Assembly (NCBI GenBank): GCA_947650285.1 | Contig: CANTFL010000076.1 | Location: 35,299-99,298 of the forward strand | Direction of reading: 5' to 3' | DNA length: 64,000 nucleotides | Source: Hyaloperonospora brassicae | Lineage: Eukaryota; Oomycota; Peronosporomycetes; Peronosporales; Peronosporaceae | Shown here: positions 22,642-32,126 of the stretch, one piece after another | Position numbering within the stretch: position 1 is the stretch's first letter | Layout of the letters: each line of letters opens with the position of its first letter | The notes under the pieces: generated by a model | The model's input: the letters and a program-made list of their open reading frames with translations, nothing else | Database searches by the model: none | Told to the model about the DNA's origin: nothing | Made by a program: the position numbers and the translations under genes

Positions 22642-24626
22642 ATGGGCAATAGTAACATCCTCGAGGAGATCGCGGCCCAACGCCGTCTGGACGTGGCGAC
22701 TGCCAAGCGGTCCGTGCCTGCTGAGCAGCTCGCACAGGAGATCAGGAGGACGGAAGACGCGTACGGACCAGCGCTGTGCGTGCTCGACCGTCTCTACACG
22801 CCTGCGGTACGTCGACTGCGTCGTGTAGATGGAGCGCTTATTGTCTGCTATTTATTTGCTCCCCTGTTGACGCATGTGTGTGTGCTGACTGTTTGGTGAC
22901 TTCCTATGCTGCTGCTCATCCTTTGCAGAAAAAAGGCTGGCTAGACGTCGCACTAGCGGCAGAGTTCAAGCGCGCGAGCCCCAGCAAGGGCGACATCGCC
23001 ACAGAGCTGGATCTTTGCGGTGCGTTTTGGGTGGATTGGCTCTTGTCAGTCATTGCCACGGGTGTCCACGTAACAGAATGATGACGCTTGGCGTGCGTGT
23101 GCTTTGTGTAGAGCAAGTCAATGCGTACGCGGATGCAGGCGCTAGTATGGTCTCGATGCTGACGGAGCCCAAGTGGTTCAAGGGCTCGTTGGAAGACATG
23201 ATGGCGGCCAGAAAAGTCGTAGAGGGCATGGAGCAACGCCCAGCTATCTTGCGCAAAGACTTTATCGTCGACGTGTATCAGCTGTTTGAAGCTCGTGCTT
23301 ACGGCGCCGACTGCGTGCTGCTCATTGTGGCTCTGCTGGCCCAAGAGCAGCTCGATGAGCTGATTGACGTAAGAGCATGATGCAGGATCGGTATGGTCTG
23401 GTGAGTACGAAGCGGTTGCTAATGTTGTTTACTATGACGTATAGGCGACCCACAAGCTTGGCATGTGCGCGTTGGTCGAGGTAAACAGCGTCCAGGAGTT
23501 GGAAACCGCTCTAGCTGCAAAAGCCCAGTTGATTGGCGTGAATAACCGCGACCTCCGCACGTTTAAAGTGGACATGGACACGACTGCTCGAGTTGCAGCT
23601 GCTATCCGCGAACGAGGTCTTGTGCTCGGACGGGACGGCGTCACGCTCTGTGCACTCAGTGGAATCCACTCGCACGCTGATGTGGTCAAGTACGAACAGT
23701 GCGGAGCCCGTTGCGTCTTGGTTGGCGAGTACCTGATGAAGAGCGGCGACATTGCAACAACCGTGAGAAACCTTATGCAGAATGAGTCGCACCACACCAG
23801 ATTGTGCGACCTGTCCTTGCTCCCGCCGCTCGCGAAGGTGTGTGGCGTGACGAAAGTGGAGTATGCGCTGGCTGCCTTGCGCAACGGCGCTAACATGATT
23901 GGCATTATCCTGGTGGAACACTCGCCTCGGTTTGTTCAACGAGAAGAAGCCAAGGCCATTGCTACAGCCGTGCGTGAGTACGGTGAGCGCTCAGGCCCTA
24001 TCCTCCCGGACATCTTAGCAACACACCTCGACGGCGACCGTGACTGGTTCGATCGGAATGTCTTGGCCTTGCGGGAGGCTTGCTCGCGCGCACCTCTGGT
24101 CGTAGGTGTGTTTGCGAACAAGACTGCCGCTGAAATGAACGCGGCTGCGGAGGACATTGGACTGGATCTCGTGCAGCTACATGGTGACGAAGGCTTCGAG
24201 ATTTGCAAGAGCATCAAGCAGCCGACCATCCGGGCGTTGCACCTGCCGGACACTGCGCTGAGCGATGGCGTCGATGCGGAGGTCATTCTCCAGCAGGTCC
24301 AAAAGCCTGGCCTTGCCAACTACCTTCTGCTCGACACGACGGTAAAGGGTCAGCAAGGCGGCACGGGCGTGGCGTTCGATTGGAAGATCGCAGCCATCTT
24401 CACTGGCGCGCGAATTCCGTGCTTGATGGCGGGCGGGCTCACCCCTCAGAACGTCGTGAAGGCTCTGTCGGTTGGTCACCCTGTGGCAGTGGACGTCAGC
24501 AGCGGCGTCGAGGTCAAGGGGTCTCCAGGCGTCAAGGACGTGGACAAGATGGCTGCGTTCCTAAAGGCCGTCAAGCACTACCTCGCGGTTGCTGCGCTCA
24601 AGATTGACGAGGATAAGGAGGCGTAG
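22642..24626 (+). CDS. TrpC-TrpF: Bifunctional indole-3-glycerol phosphate synthase / phosphoribosylanthranilate isomerase
   Basis: Four exons: 22642-22806, 22929-23019, 23112-23368, 23445-24626; introns 122, 92 and 76 nt; 564 aa. It catalyses two consecutive steps of tryptophan synthesis: isomerisation of phosphoribosylanthranilate and ring closure to indole-3-glycerol phosphate. The N-terminal IGPS domain shows AEFKRASPSKGD (from about 66), LRKDF and VNNRDLRTFKVD; the C-terminal PRAI domain shows the catalytic cysteine in KVCGVTK (C304) and the catalytic aspartate in LLLDTTVKGQQGGTG (D468). The order IGPS then PRAI matches the E. coli type fusion. The ATG at 22642 was chosen because the frame upstream has only non-ATG starts. 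No damage seen. Confidence 0.95.
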
Positions 24627-25131
24627 GGACACTCGTTGACAGGCAGTGGGGTTGTCTTGCGCTAAAGCCCGTCAGCGAGACCAGATCAACGTCATAGACT
24701 TCCACTCAGTGTGTATACAGCAAGATGGCCGTAAGATGAAGCTTCGTCTCGTTCTGCATTGTGCACGCAAGCAGCACAAGACGGTACTGGACCACGCTGC
24801 AAAGGGTCGGGAGACAATGGCAAGAGGCAATTTCTGCGCAACTCAGTGCCTCTGCCCGGCGATCATCGCCTTCTTCCACGTGCACGTGGTAGCACATGGG
24901 GTATCTATCACTGACTACGAGAAGTGGCACAGCTTTCTTGTCCACGAGTCTTTGGCGCGAGTTCATTAATCGCTTGCTCTCATTGACACAGTACACGCAT
25001 CAGAAGGAAGTCACTGACCTTGCGCTGCACTTGCGTGATCTTCTCAGATTTGGCCTCGTTCAGCAGTAACGACTGGAAGGTGCGCTTCATCGAGCACCGA
25101 AGCATTAGCTCCAGGAGCCTAAATCGCTTCC
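24627..25131. other. Intergenic spacer
   Basis: About 500 bp between TrpC-TrpF and the LRR gene. No supported gene or RNA. Confidence 0.4.
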
Positions 25132-27303
25132 ATGGTGCCCAATCGCCTAGTCACCTTAGCGGCAAGACAGTCACTCGACGACAGCGCAACTGCTGCTTTG
25201 CGCGGACTGCTGAGTCTGTCGCCTGGCGGTGACAGCGCAGCAGAGCGCGAATCTGCGTCCCTGTCGCTCGTCGTGAACTTCCGCCACGTCGCCCCTTCCT
25301 GTGTGCTGCAAGCGCTGCAGGATGTGGCTGCAGTGGAACACTACTCGCACTCGCTGCAGCGCTATCCGCTGGTCAAACAGGCCTTTTGGGAGCAGGTCTT
25401 GGCCTCAAAGCTCATGCTCACGGATTCCAAGACAGGCAGACAGCAGCTGCAGCTTCAACACGAGCGATTTCCGAGCCTCGTGCTGGATTTCTCGCGCTGT
25501 GTACTTACTACGGAGCTGCTGGAGATCCTGACAACGTTCTTCGCGCAGCAGCAAGAGACGCAGCCAAAGTCTGAGCGATCATCAGGTGTAGAGGTGGTCA
25601 GAGATGCGGTGTCTCTCGGTCGGCTGGTTCCCGTGACGCTGAAGCTCGTCAGGTGCCGGCTGACGGCAGAAAAGATCGCGATGCTAACGCCGATACTGGT
25701 GCCGGATCGACGGACGCGTGACTTTCCAGTAACACTTTGGGTGACGTCGCTGGACTTGAGCGAGCATTCAATGCGAAGTGACGAGTTAATCGCACTGGCG
25801 GAGCTGTTGGATAACTGTAGGCGACGGAGAGAGCGACGACGCGAGCTATCGCTCGAGGAGCTCGTGCTGGAAAACGCTCTAAGTCGAGCGCTCACGCCGG
25901 AGAACTGGGAGGCGTTCCAAGCATTCGTACGTGCGGCCTTTGGCGTAACTGAAGGCTGCAGGCCGTCACTGAAGCGGTTGTCGCTGGCGAGGAATTCCTT
26001 AAGCTGCCATCATATCGGCTGCATTTGCTCAGCATTGAGATGCGATAGCACAGGTCTCGAAGACCTCTCGCTCGCTAATACGCTTTCGCTCGTGGATCCG
26101 GTCGACCGCAAGGTCTGCTGGCAGTGGCTGGCGATTGGACTTCGTCCCATGAGTTTTCGCCGTCGACGGCCAGGACTTCGGAGATTGGACTTGTCAAGCA
26201 ACCCTTTGTATCTCATGGACGGCGAAGCGTGGATTGAAGGTCTTCGGGATCACCAGGCGACGGTCTGGCAATGGCTCGAAGACGCAGGTTGCTCCCACAC
26301 GCTTCCCGGTCAAAGTGCAGCAGTCCGGTGTCTGTTGTCCAGTAGTGCTGAGCTGTACTCGTCGCCGATTGAAACCTGTCCACGATTGCGTGCCGTCGAG
26401 CAACAGGTCAATGCAGTCAGTCCTGGAGTCAAAGCTGCCGAGTATGAGGTGCTGGCTTCCGTTGTAGGCGACCGTGCCTGGCTCTGCGTCGTACTTCCGG
26501 GCTTCGGTGTGGCCTGGACGCAAACAGAACACGCAATGTCCTGGGAGCCTACCGAAGACGGTCAACAGAGCGGTTCAGCAGTACTGTCGGAGCTCGTAAT
26601 GAACGACATGGCAGTCTCTCGGACTACAGCAGATGCGCTGAAGAGCTTCGTCGGAGGGTTTCGTGCGCAACTGCGATCGCTAGAGCTACGGCGCAACGCA
26701 TTGTCTGCCATGGACCTGGACGCGATTTTGGCCGGCAACCAGCAGCTTTCCACGTTGGACGTCGAAGGCTGCAGATTTCTCCAGCTCCAGCTACTCGTCG
26801 ATGCTCTACGTGGAATCCCGGGCCAACATCTCCGAAAATTGAACTTGAACGCCAACCTCATTGGTGCTGACGCCATGAACGCGCTATCCGCAGCTCTACG
26901 TGGGCAAGGGGCCGATTGCCTCCCAGTGTTGCAAGAGCTACGTGTTGCGCACAACGAGATTGGTGCCACTGGCGTGCGCCATCTGCATGCGGCTTTAGAA
27001 GCAAACAAAGTGTTGATGCTGTTGGAGCTCGACGTGCCGCACGACGCCGCAGAGGCCCCTCGATGGCGCGATGACGATGAGTACACTCGGCTCTACCGGA
27101 CCCGTTGCATGGGATTGAATGCGTCGTTCGACAACGAGTTAGTAGGCGTCACTCCGCTGCCTCTTGCTCGCAAGATCGCGTTCTTGCTGGTGCTCCATGC
27201 GCACGCTGTTGTGCTAGACCGGGGCATTTGCGCTGTCGTCTTCCGTTTTGCAGCCGAGGAGAAGCGCCGTCGCATTCTTTGGCATGCTGTTCCAGCGAGA
27301 TAG
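25132..27303 (+). CDS. Leucine-rich repeat protein (ribonuclease-inhibitor-like repeats)
   Basis: Single exon, 723 aa, function unknown. The sequence carries irregular LRR units such as LKRLSLARNSLSCHHIGCI, LRRLDLSSNPLYLMDG, LRSLELRRNALSAMDL, LRKLNLNANLIGADAMNAL and LQELRVAHNEIGATGVRHL. Their length of about 28-30 residues with alternating L-x-x-L-x-L-x-x-N fits the ribonuclease-inhibitor class. No signal peptide, transmembrane helix, kinase or nucleotide-binding domain is evident, so a cytosolic protein-protein interaction role is the safest statement. The C-terminus after the repeats is hydrophobic (IAFLLVLHAHAVV) and then basic. ATG at 25132; the absence of introns contrasts with several neighbours. 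Confidence 0.75.
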   Translation: MVPNRLVTLAARQSLDDSATAALRGLLSLSPGGDSAAERESASLSLVVNFRHVAPSCVLQALQDVAAVEHYSHSLQRYPLVKQAFWEQVLASKLMLTDSKTGRQQLQLQHERFPSLVLDFSRCVLTTELLEILTTFFAQQQETQPKSERSSGVEVVRDAVSLGRLVPVTLKLVRCRLTAEKIAMLTPILVPDRRTRDFPVTLWVTSLDLSEHSMRSDELIALAELLDNCRRRRERRRELSLEELVLENALSRALTPENWEAFQAFVRAAFGVTEGCRPSLKRLSLARNSLSCHHIGCICSALRCDSTGLEDLSLANTLSLVDPVDRKVCWQWLAIGLRPMSFRRRRPGLRRLDLSSNPLYLMDGEAWIEGLRDHQATVWQWLEDAGCSHTLPGQSAAVRCLLSSSAELYSSPIETCPRLRAVEQQVNAVSPGVKAAEYEVLASVVGDRAWLCVVLPGFGVAWTQTEHAMSWEPTEDGQQSGSAVLSELVMNDMAVSRTTADALKSFVGGFRAQLRSLELRRNALSAMDLDAILAGNQQLSTLDVEGCRFLQLQLLVDALRGIPGQHLRKLNLNANLIGADAMNALSAALRGQGADCLPVLQELRVAHNEIGATGVRHLHAALEANKVLMLLELDVPHDAAEAPRWRDDDEYTRLYRTRCMGLNASFDNELVGVTPLPLARKIAFLLVLHAHAVVLDRGICAVVFRFAAEEKRRRILWHAVPAR

Positions 27304-27886
27304 GAAGACGCAGCAGGTTGTAGGACTGTCGAGGCTGGAGCTACCAGTACTCTACGGCGACCAAAGCACACAGGGGGCAGTGCAGTGCAGTGCAGCGTAG
27401 TGCAGTGCAGTGCAGTGCAGTGCAGCGCAGTGCAGCAGAACGAGATGTCCATCTCGTTGTAACGATGAGCTGCTCGCGGAGACGCAGCGACGCCACTCAA
27501 GAGAGGTGTTTATTTGTAAGCGCCCAGCCCTTCTTTGCGTCGAGCAGCTGGACGCTGGACAAACCCACGGGGGCGAAGAGAACCGCGATCATGCGTGGTG
27601 GCTGGACGCACAAGAGAACAAAAAGAGCAGGCAGCGGCCCATCCGTGGATTTGCAGAGGCGAGCAAGCGTACATGCCGGCGACACACCACCTGCTGAGAA
27701 TGCACCGGCTGGCATGCAAGCACACAATGATTTGTAACAACGAGCTGAACCATCCCGCTTTTCGACCAGGTCGATCACGAGGCGGCAGTCGCGACTCAAT
27801 ATCTCATCCACTGCTCCACTTGTTACCCCGGGCCTCAGTCGCGAGCGTGGCGACGGCGCACCGAAGGAAGCGGTTCAGACGGGGCG
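27304..27886. other. Spacer and 5' UTR of the transporter gene
   Basis: Contains the TGCAG pentamer tract (27378-27435). Overlapping short frames have no motif. Confidence 0.4.
27378..27435. repeat. (TGCAG)n pentanucleotide minisatellite
   Basis: About eleven tandem TGCAG units, two of them changed (TGCAGCG, CGTAG). Probably length-variable between isolates. Confidence 0.85.
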
Positions 27887-29500
27887 ATGCATAGCGTGAA
27901 CGACTCGAGCAGCCTGTGCGGCTCCAAGAGCCTCTACGACTCGGATAGCGCCTTTTCCATGACGCCACACAGTGCGATACTGCAGTTTGACTTTCGCTCG
28001 AAAGACCGCCCGCCGACTTCTACGCGTGTGGTCGACGAGCCGACTTTGAGCCGGAAGCAGCACGTGACCGACATGATTACGTCACTGCACGAGAACAGGA
28101 CGAGCGTGAATATATGGCAGGTGGGCTTTGGTGCCGCGCTTGGTCTCATGCTCGGTGTGATGCTTATCCATTACAACGTTGGTGGGGCGTGGGCTGACTG
28201 GCTTGCGATGCCTGGCCATCTCTTTATTGCAGCACTGAAGTGTCTAGTGACGCCAATGGTGTTCTGCAACGTCATTGTATGTATCGGTGAGCTGGTGGAA
28301 GCCGGCAAGGCCGCGTCGATTGGAAGACGAATGATCTTCTCATTCGCCGTAGCGTCCATCACGTCATCATGTACCGGTACGCTGTTCGCCTTCGCCATGT
28401 CGAAGCTCTATCATTCGAGTGCTGTCATACCGATCAAGCAAGCTTTCCCGTTGCTGAGCTTCCAGTGTGCTGACGGCAAATACCTCTCCTACGCGTCGAA
28501 TGGAACGATTGCATGCAGCTCGAAGAACGGCACGATGCCGAACAGTCTATTTGAGCTGAAGGACGTAAGTGGCTACTTACTGATGTCGGATACAGAGTAC
28601 GCGAATCTGAACGTGTCGGAGCAGATTTTTACAATCTTGAAGGACCTCGTGCCGAACAACATTTTCGACTCGTTTTCTGGGACCTCGACACTGGGCGTGA
28701 TCGTGTTTGCAATGGTCATGGGGGTTGCACTATTGAAGAGTGTGGACAAAGGAACAGGAGTGGACAACTATCCTCTTCTTATGGTGACACACGCAAACAC
28801 AGTGATCCTCTTGCTTCTAAACATGGTGGTGAAGTATACTCCAATTGCCGTCGTCTCCTTGATCGCGGGCTCAATCGCTGGCTACAGCTCGTCATTGGTA
28901 CTGATCAAAGGAATTGCCTTTCTGGCTGGCACTTTGATTGTCGCGCTGCTTTCGCTTACGATCGGGATCTTCGGACTGGCGCTTTTTGTGACGACTCGGC
29001 GAAATATCTTCACGCACTTGTGGCACGTGCTCCCTGCTCAGCTTTTCATCTTTGGATCTTCCAGTTCAATTGCAGCCTTGCCGATTACGTTGCGGTGTAT
29101 GGACGATACGGAGGAAGTGCCGTGCCAGATCTCGAGATTCATCCTGCCGCTTGGTGCCACATGTAATCTGAATGGCACGGCCGTTTACATGCCGCTAGCG
29201 TGTGTCTTTTTGGCGAAAGTTGGTGGATACGATGCGTTGCTGACGCCTCTGCGCTTCGTCCTGTTGGCATTTGTAAGCGCCATTGCGTCATTCGGTGTTG
29301 CTGGCGTGCCCCACGCTGGTTTGGTGATGGTGCTTACTGTGTGGCGGACAGTTTTCGGTGTAGATGTGCCCGTAGTATTCACAATCTTGGCGAGTACGGA
29401 CTGGATTCTAGACCGCCTACGGTCTGTAGTAAACATGACAAACGATACTATCATCGTACGAATCATCGCTGCACAGCAGACGGAAGACATCGATGTGTGA
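27887..29500 (+). CDS. SDF-family dicarboxylate/amino acid:cation symporter (EAAT/GltPh-like)
   Basis: Single exon, 537 aa, polytopic membrane protein; family members move glutamate, aspartate, neutral amino acids or dicarboxylates with Na+ or H+. Seen are about 70 soluble N-terminal residues, then hydrophobic helices beginning IWQVGFGAALGLMLGVMLIH, a long polar loop with potential N-glycosylation sites (NGT, NGT, NVS), the re-entrant-loop signature SSSSIAALP (about 391-399), and the C-terminal substrate/cation site DWILDRLRSVVNMTND (505-520), which keeps the Asp, Arg, Asn and Asp of the family. Odd point: the usually invariant NMDGT of helix 7 reads NLNGT (427-431), so cation coupling may differ. 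Substrate cannot be read from sequence. Confidence 0.9.
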   Translation: MHSVNDSSSLCGSKSLYDSDSAFSMTPHSAILQFDFRSKDRPPTSTRVVDEPTLSRKQHVTDMITSLHENRTSVNIWQVGFGAALGLMLGVMLIHYNVGGAWADWLAMPGHLFIAALKCLVTPMVFCNVIVCIGELVEAGKAASIGRRMIFSFAVASITSSCTGTLFAFAMSKLYHSSAVIPIKQAFPLLSFQCADGKYLSYASNGTIACSSKNGTMPNSLFELKDVSGYLLMSDTEYANLNVSEQIFTILKDLVPNNIFDSFSGTSTLGVIVFAMVMGVALLKSVDKGTGVDNYPLLMVTHANTVILLLLNMVVKYTPIAVVSLIAGSIAGYSSSLVLIKGIAFLAGTLIVALLSLTIGIFGLALFVTTRRNIFTHLWHVLPAQLFIFGSSSSIAALPITLRCMDDTEEVPCQISRFILPLGATCNLNGTAVYMPLACVFLAKVGGYDALLTPLRFVLLAFVSAIASFGVAGVPHAGLVMVLTVWRTVFGVDVPVVFTILASTDWILDRLRSVVNMTNDTIIVRIIAAQQTEDIDV

Positions 29501-29654
29501 GGTCATATTCCGTGAACCAATCTATCATAGTAAGGCAGATGCACTAGAGAGCCCAACCCCAACAACGGACGCACGTTGATAATGTCGACAGCTAATAAAT
29601 ACGCCTCGATACAACCTGAGCCACGCTTGAGGTGAAGCACGCATCCATCGACGG

Positions 29655-31061
29655 CTACGAACTCAATTGGATCGCCTTAAGCACTTGCTGGTTGTAGTAC
29701 TCTGCAGCTTGCTGGAGACGCGAGTACATCTGTAGCAAACCCCGACAGCAGCAGCAACAACAATCAGGGAAAGTCAGCATTCGAACATCAAACACTTGGA
29801 TGGCGCGTAAGCTTACCTGCTCCAAGCTCTTCAGCTCTTTCTGGTACTGAACTTCCACCTCCCGCATCTTGAGCTCCACCTTGCGAGTCGCTTCTGTGTT
29901 GTGAGTTATGCGCTGACGAACGTCCAGGTGTACGGACTCTAATTTATATAGCTCCTCCCGAGCAGTTTGGAGTGCTTTGGAAGCAGCTTCTTCCGTCACC
30001 CGTGCCTCCTCGATATACTTCCAGAGATCTCTCTTCTTTAGCTCAACGAGCTTTTCCAGCCGCTGCCGACGAGTAATGGTCTCTGCTATGCGGACCTGGA
30101 GCTCACGAATACGCTTCCGGGCATTCTTCACCTGATGTTTGACTTGCTTGCAAGATTCCATCTCTCGCTCGATCTCGCCCAGCAGTGCAAACGTCCTCGC
30201 CAACTCCTTTTCTGCTCTCTCGTACACGTCAATAAATCCCAACACGGCGCTGCGTTTCTCTTCGAGCTCAAGCACGTCTTCCTTGGCCTTCTCCAGCGTC
30301 TCGTCAATAGTCGTCAGCTCGCCTCTTACTCGTTCAGGTGACGTGACGATCAGCGCCTTCAGCCGCTCGATTTCTTCCTCTGCCTCAACCTTGTCGAACC
30401 TAGCGGATGCTACGACATCTTCCATCTTCTTGCGCCAGTCGCGTTTCTCATCCTTCTCATGGCGCATCACCGCTTGCTGTCGATTGAACCCGTCGATCTC
30501 CTTTTGTAGCTCCGCCACCTCGGTCTGTAGCTGCAGCCGCGCAGGCTCTTCGGCCTTTTGCTCATCGAGCAGCTGACCCAGCTCGCGCTGCAGCGCCGCG
30601 TTTTCCTCGCGCAACGCCTTCCGTCTCGTATGTAGCTCGTCCGTGCGTCCCGTGATCTCGCTGAACGCTACGAGGCGCTCTTCACGAAACTTGGCAAAGT
30701 TAATGAGCGCGCTGAGCTGCCGCCGCACGCGCTTCGGTGTCGGGTGCAGCACATCCCGCAGGCCAAAGTCAGAGACGCCGCAGGCTGCCAGCAGACGCTG
30801 TGCAGTGCGGTAGAACGTGAGCTCTGGGATCGACTCCGAGTGGATCTCCGGGAAGCTCAATGTGGGCAGTCCCGGGAAGGCGATTTGCGCCATGTCTTCG
30901 CGCGTCACGCCCATCGAGCTCTCAATGAACACCTCGAAGATCTTGCGCACGGCACTCGGCTCGCACGCACGGATCTCGTCCTCGGAAACGAGAACGCGCA
31001 TCTCGCGGAGACACGCAAAGATGTCGCGCGGCTTGAGGAGCGGGAACGAGTAGCTCGCCAT
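29655..31061 (-). CDS. NUF2: Kinetochore protein NUF2 (NDC80 complex)
   Basis: Two exons on the minus strand: 31061-29817 and 29729-29655, with an 87-nt GT-AG intron (29816-29730); 439 aa. The intron is also open in frame, so an unspliced read-through would insert residues including a run of six Cys, an unlikely protein. NUF2 pairs with NDC80 to attach spindle microtubules to kinetochores. The N-terminus YSFPLLKPRDIFACLREMRV and the following calponin-homology-like region (to about 130, with AFPGLPTLSFPEIH) match the family; the remainder is an almost continuous coiled coil rich in E, K, R and L. ATG at 31061 chosen over an upstream in-frame start because the family begins with this short M-x-x-Y-x-F-P segment. 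Converges with the transporter gene. Confidence 0.9.
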   Translation of the reverse strand: MASYSFPLLKPRDIFACLREMRVLVSEDEIRACEPSAVRKIFEVFIESSMGVTREDMAQIAFPGLPTLSFPEIHSESIPELTFYRTAQRLLAACGVSDFGLRDVLHPTPKRVRRQLSALINFAKFREERLVAFSEITGRTDELHTRRKALREENAALQRELGQLLDEQKAEEPARLQLQTEVAELQKEIDGFNRQQAVMRHEKDEKRDWRKKMEDVVASARFDKVEAEEEIERLKALIVTSPERVRGELTTIDETLEKAKEDVLELEEKRSAVLGFIDVYERAEKELARTFALLGEIEREMESCKQVKHQVKNARKRIRELQVRIAETITRRQRLEKLVELKKRDLWKYIEEARVTEEAASKALQTAREELYKLESVHLDVRQRITHNTEATRKVELKMREVEVQYQKELKSLEQVSLRAIQVFDVRMLTFPDCCCCCCRGLLQMYSRLQQAAEYYNQQVLKAIQLSS

Positions 31062-31429
31062 GTCGGCGCTTGGGTGTCGACCGGGTCGGCTCAAATCGCG
31101 AACTTGCGTCGTGTATCTGGGACCAATTTCGATGAATAAGGGTCAGCGTTGGAACACAGTGCGGCAAGATGCGTTCCTATTCCATAAGAATATGTGAATG
31201 GATTGGGTATAATTGGTCAGCCTGTACACACTCTACTGTGTAAGCACTATCTTTGTGCGGGGCGACGAATGGGTCCTATCCCGAACATGCGGGCGTAGCG
31301 ATCCTAGACAAGAAGTGTATTTGTCCCCATCACACCAGGATCTTCTAGAACATTTCGAAAGCACCTCTACAGCTCAACCTAACGTCATAGAAACTTTTAG
31401 CAAACAGCTACTATTATCTATGTAACGAA
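31062..31429. other. NUF2 upstream region
   Basis: About 370 bp of spacer before the first remnant of the tRNA-Asp repeat. No supported gene. Confidence 0.4.
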
Positions 31430-31687
31430 TATCCCGCCGTCTCGAAGAAGTCTTGCTCTGTACGTTCGCTCCAGCCATTCCTTGCTTGCGTTTCGTAGCA
31501 TGATCGTAAAGTCAATCCTGTATGAAACATCTTGCGGTGGAAGAAGTAGCACATCAGCTGCCATCATGCCGGAGGATGCAAAGGGTGTGCTACTGCTGCT
31601 GCCGCTGAACTCGACTCGGGACTATCTTCCTGCAAATCGACGTCATTTTGGAATCGAGCTATCATGCCGGAGGACGCAAAGGGTGTG
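31430..31687. repeat. Diverged left remnant of the tRNA-Asp repeat unit
   Basis: Matches the 590-bp unit from just inside the tRNA 3' end (CCCGCCGTCTCGAAG for CCCGGACGGGAAG) through CGTTCGCTCCA, the GCAGCACATCAGCT block and the CTG tract, at much lower identity than units in the main array. A ~27-bp piece ending GCAAAGGGTGTG occurs twice (31563-31590 and 31662-31687). The tRNA itself is missing. This marks the edge of the array and the insertion site of the gypsy element. Confidence 0.8.
31683..31687. repeat. Left target-site duplication of the gypsy element
   Basis: GTGTG, matched at 39765-39769. The interrupted host sequence reads GCAAAGGGTGTG followed by GTGTGCTCCTGC, as in intact repeat units. 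Confidence 0.85.
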
Positions 31688-32082
31688 TGTAACGGGGCAG
31701 CCCGTTCCATGGAATTGTCACTTTGAAGAAACAATGACAATAAAGAATAAAAAGCTGAATATTTTTTGAACAATATCACCGATAGTGGTGACATTGGTGA
31801 AGCGACCAAAGGGTCTGCTCATTGGTTGATATCTTGACGATATCAACCCACCAATCGCCGCAGGATGCGCGCAATGAGTGGTGACGAGACGTCACCATAC
31901 ACTCAGTTCGATTAACATAATTAAGTCAGGTTAAACAGAGAGACAGTAACAAAAGACTTCATTATATTAATACAACAGTTCTACTTTTCCCTTATCTACG
32001 CTTCCTCCTTTGCCTCGTGTACGTCTGTCGGGCGCACCCAAAACCCTTGCGTTTAGTTCACGCAAGGGTGTGCCCCGTTACA
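31688..32082 (+). repeat. 5' LTR (395 bp)
   Basis: Starts TGTAAC and ends GTTACA. Contains 10-bp hairpins at 31824-31848 (GGTTGATATC stem) and 32043-32069 (ACCCTTGCGT stem). A likely TATA or poly(A) area is not obvious. Confidence 0.9.
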
Positions 32083-32084
32083 CC

Positions 32085-32097
32085 TGGTAGCACTTTG
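32085..32097 (+). promoter_or_regulatory. Probable primer binding site
   Basis: TGGTAGCACTTTG begins two bases after the 5' LTR. TGG is complementary to the CCA end of a tRNA. The primer tRNA is not identified. Confidence 0.55.
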
Positions 32098-32126
32098 TAG
32101 TCCTTCTAAGGACCACAGCATCCAAC

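Noticed and set aside
29730..29816. Cys-rich insertion as part of NUF2
   Set aside because: The segment is in frame but has a GTAAGC donor and CTACAG acceptor, and removing it restores the coiled-coil tail.
31482..31769. 95-aa frame spanning the repeat remnant and LTR
   Set aside because: It crosses the insertion junction, so it cannot be an ancestral gene.
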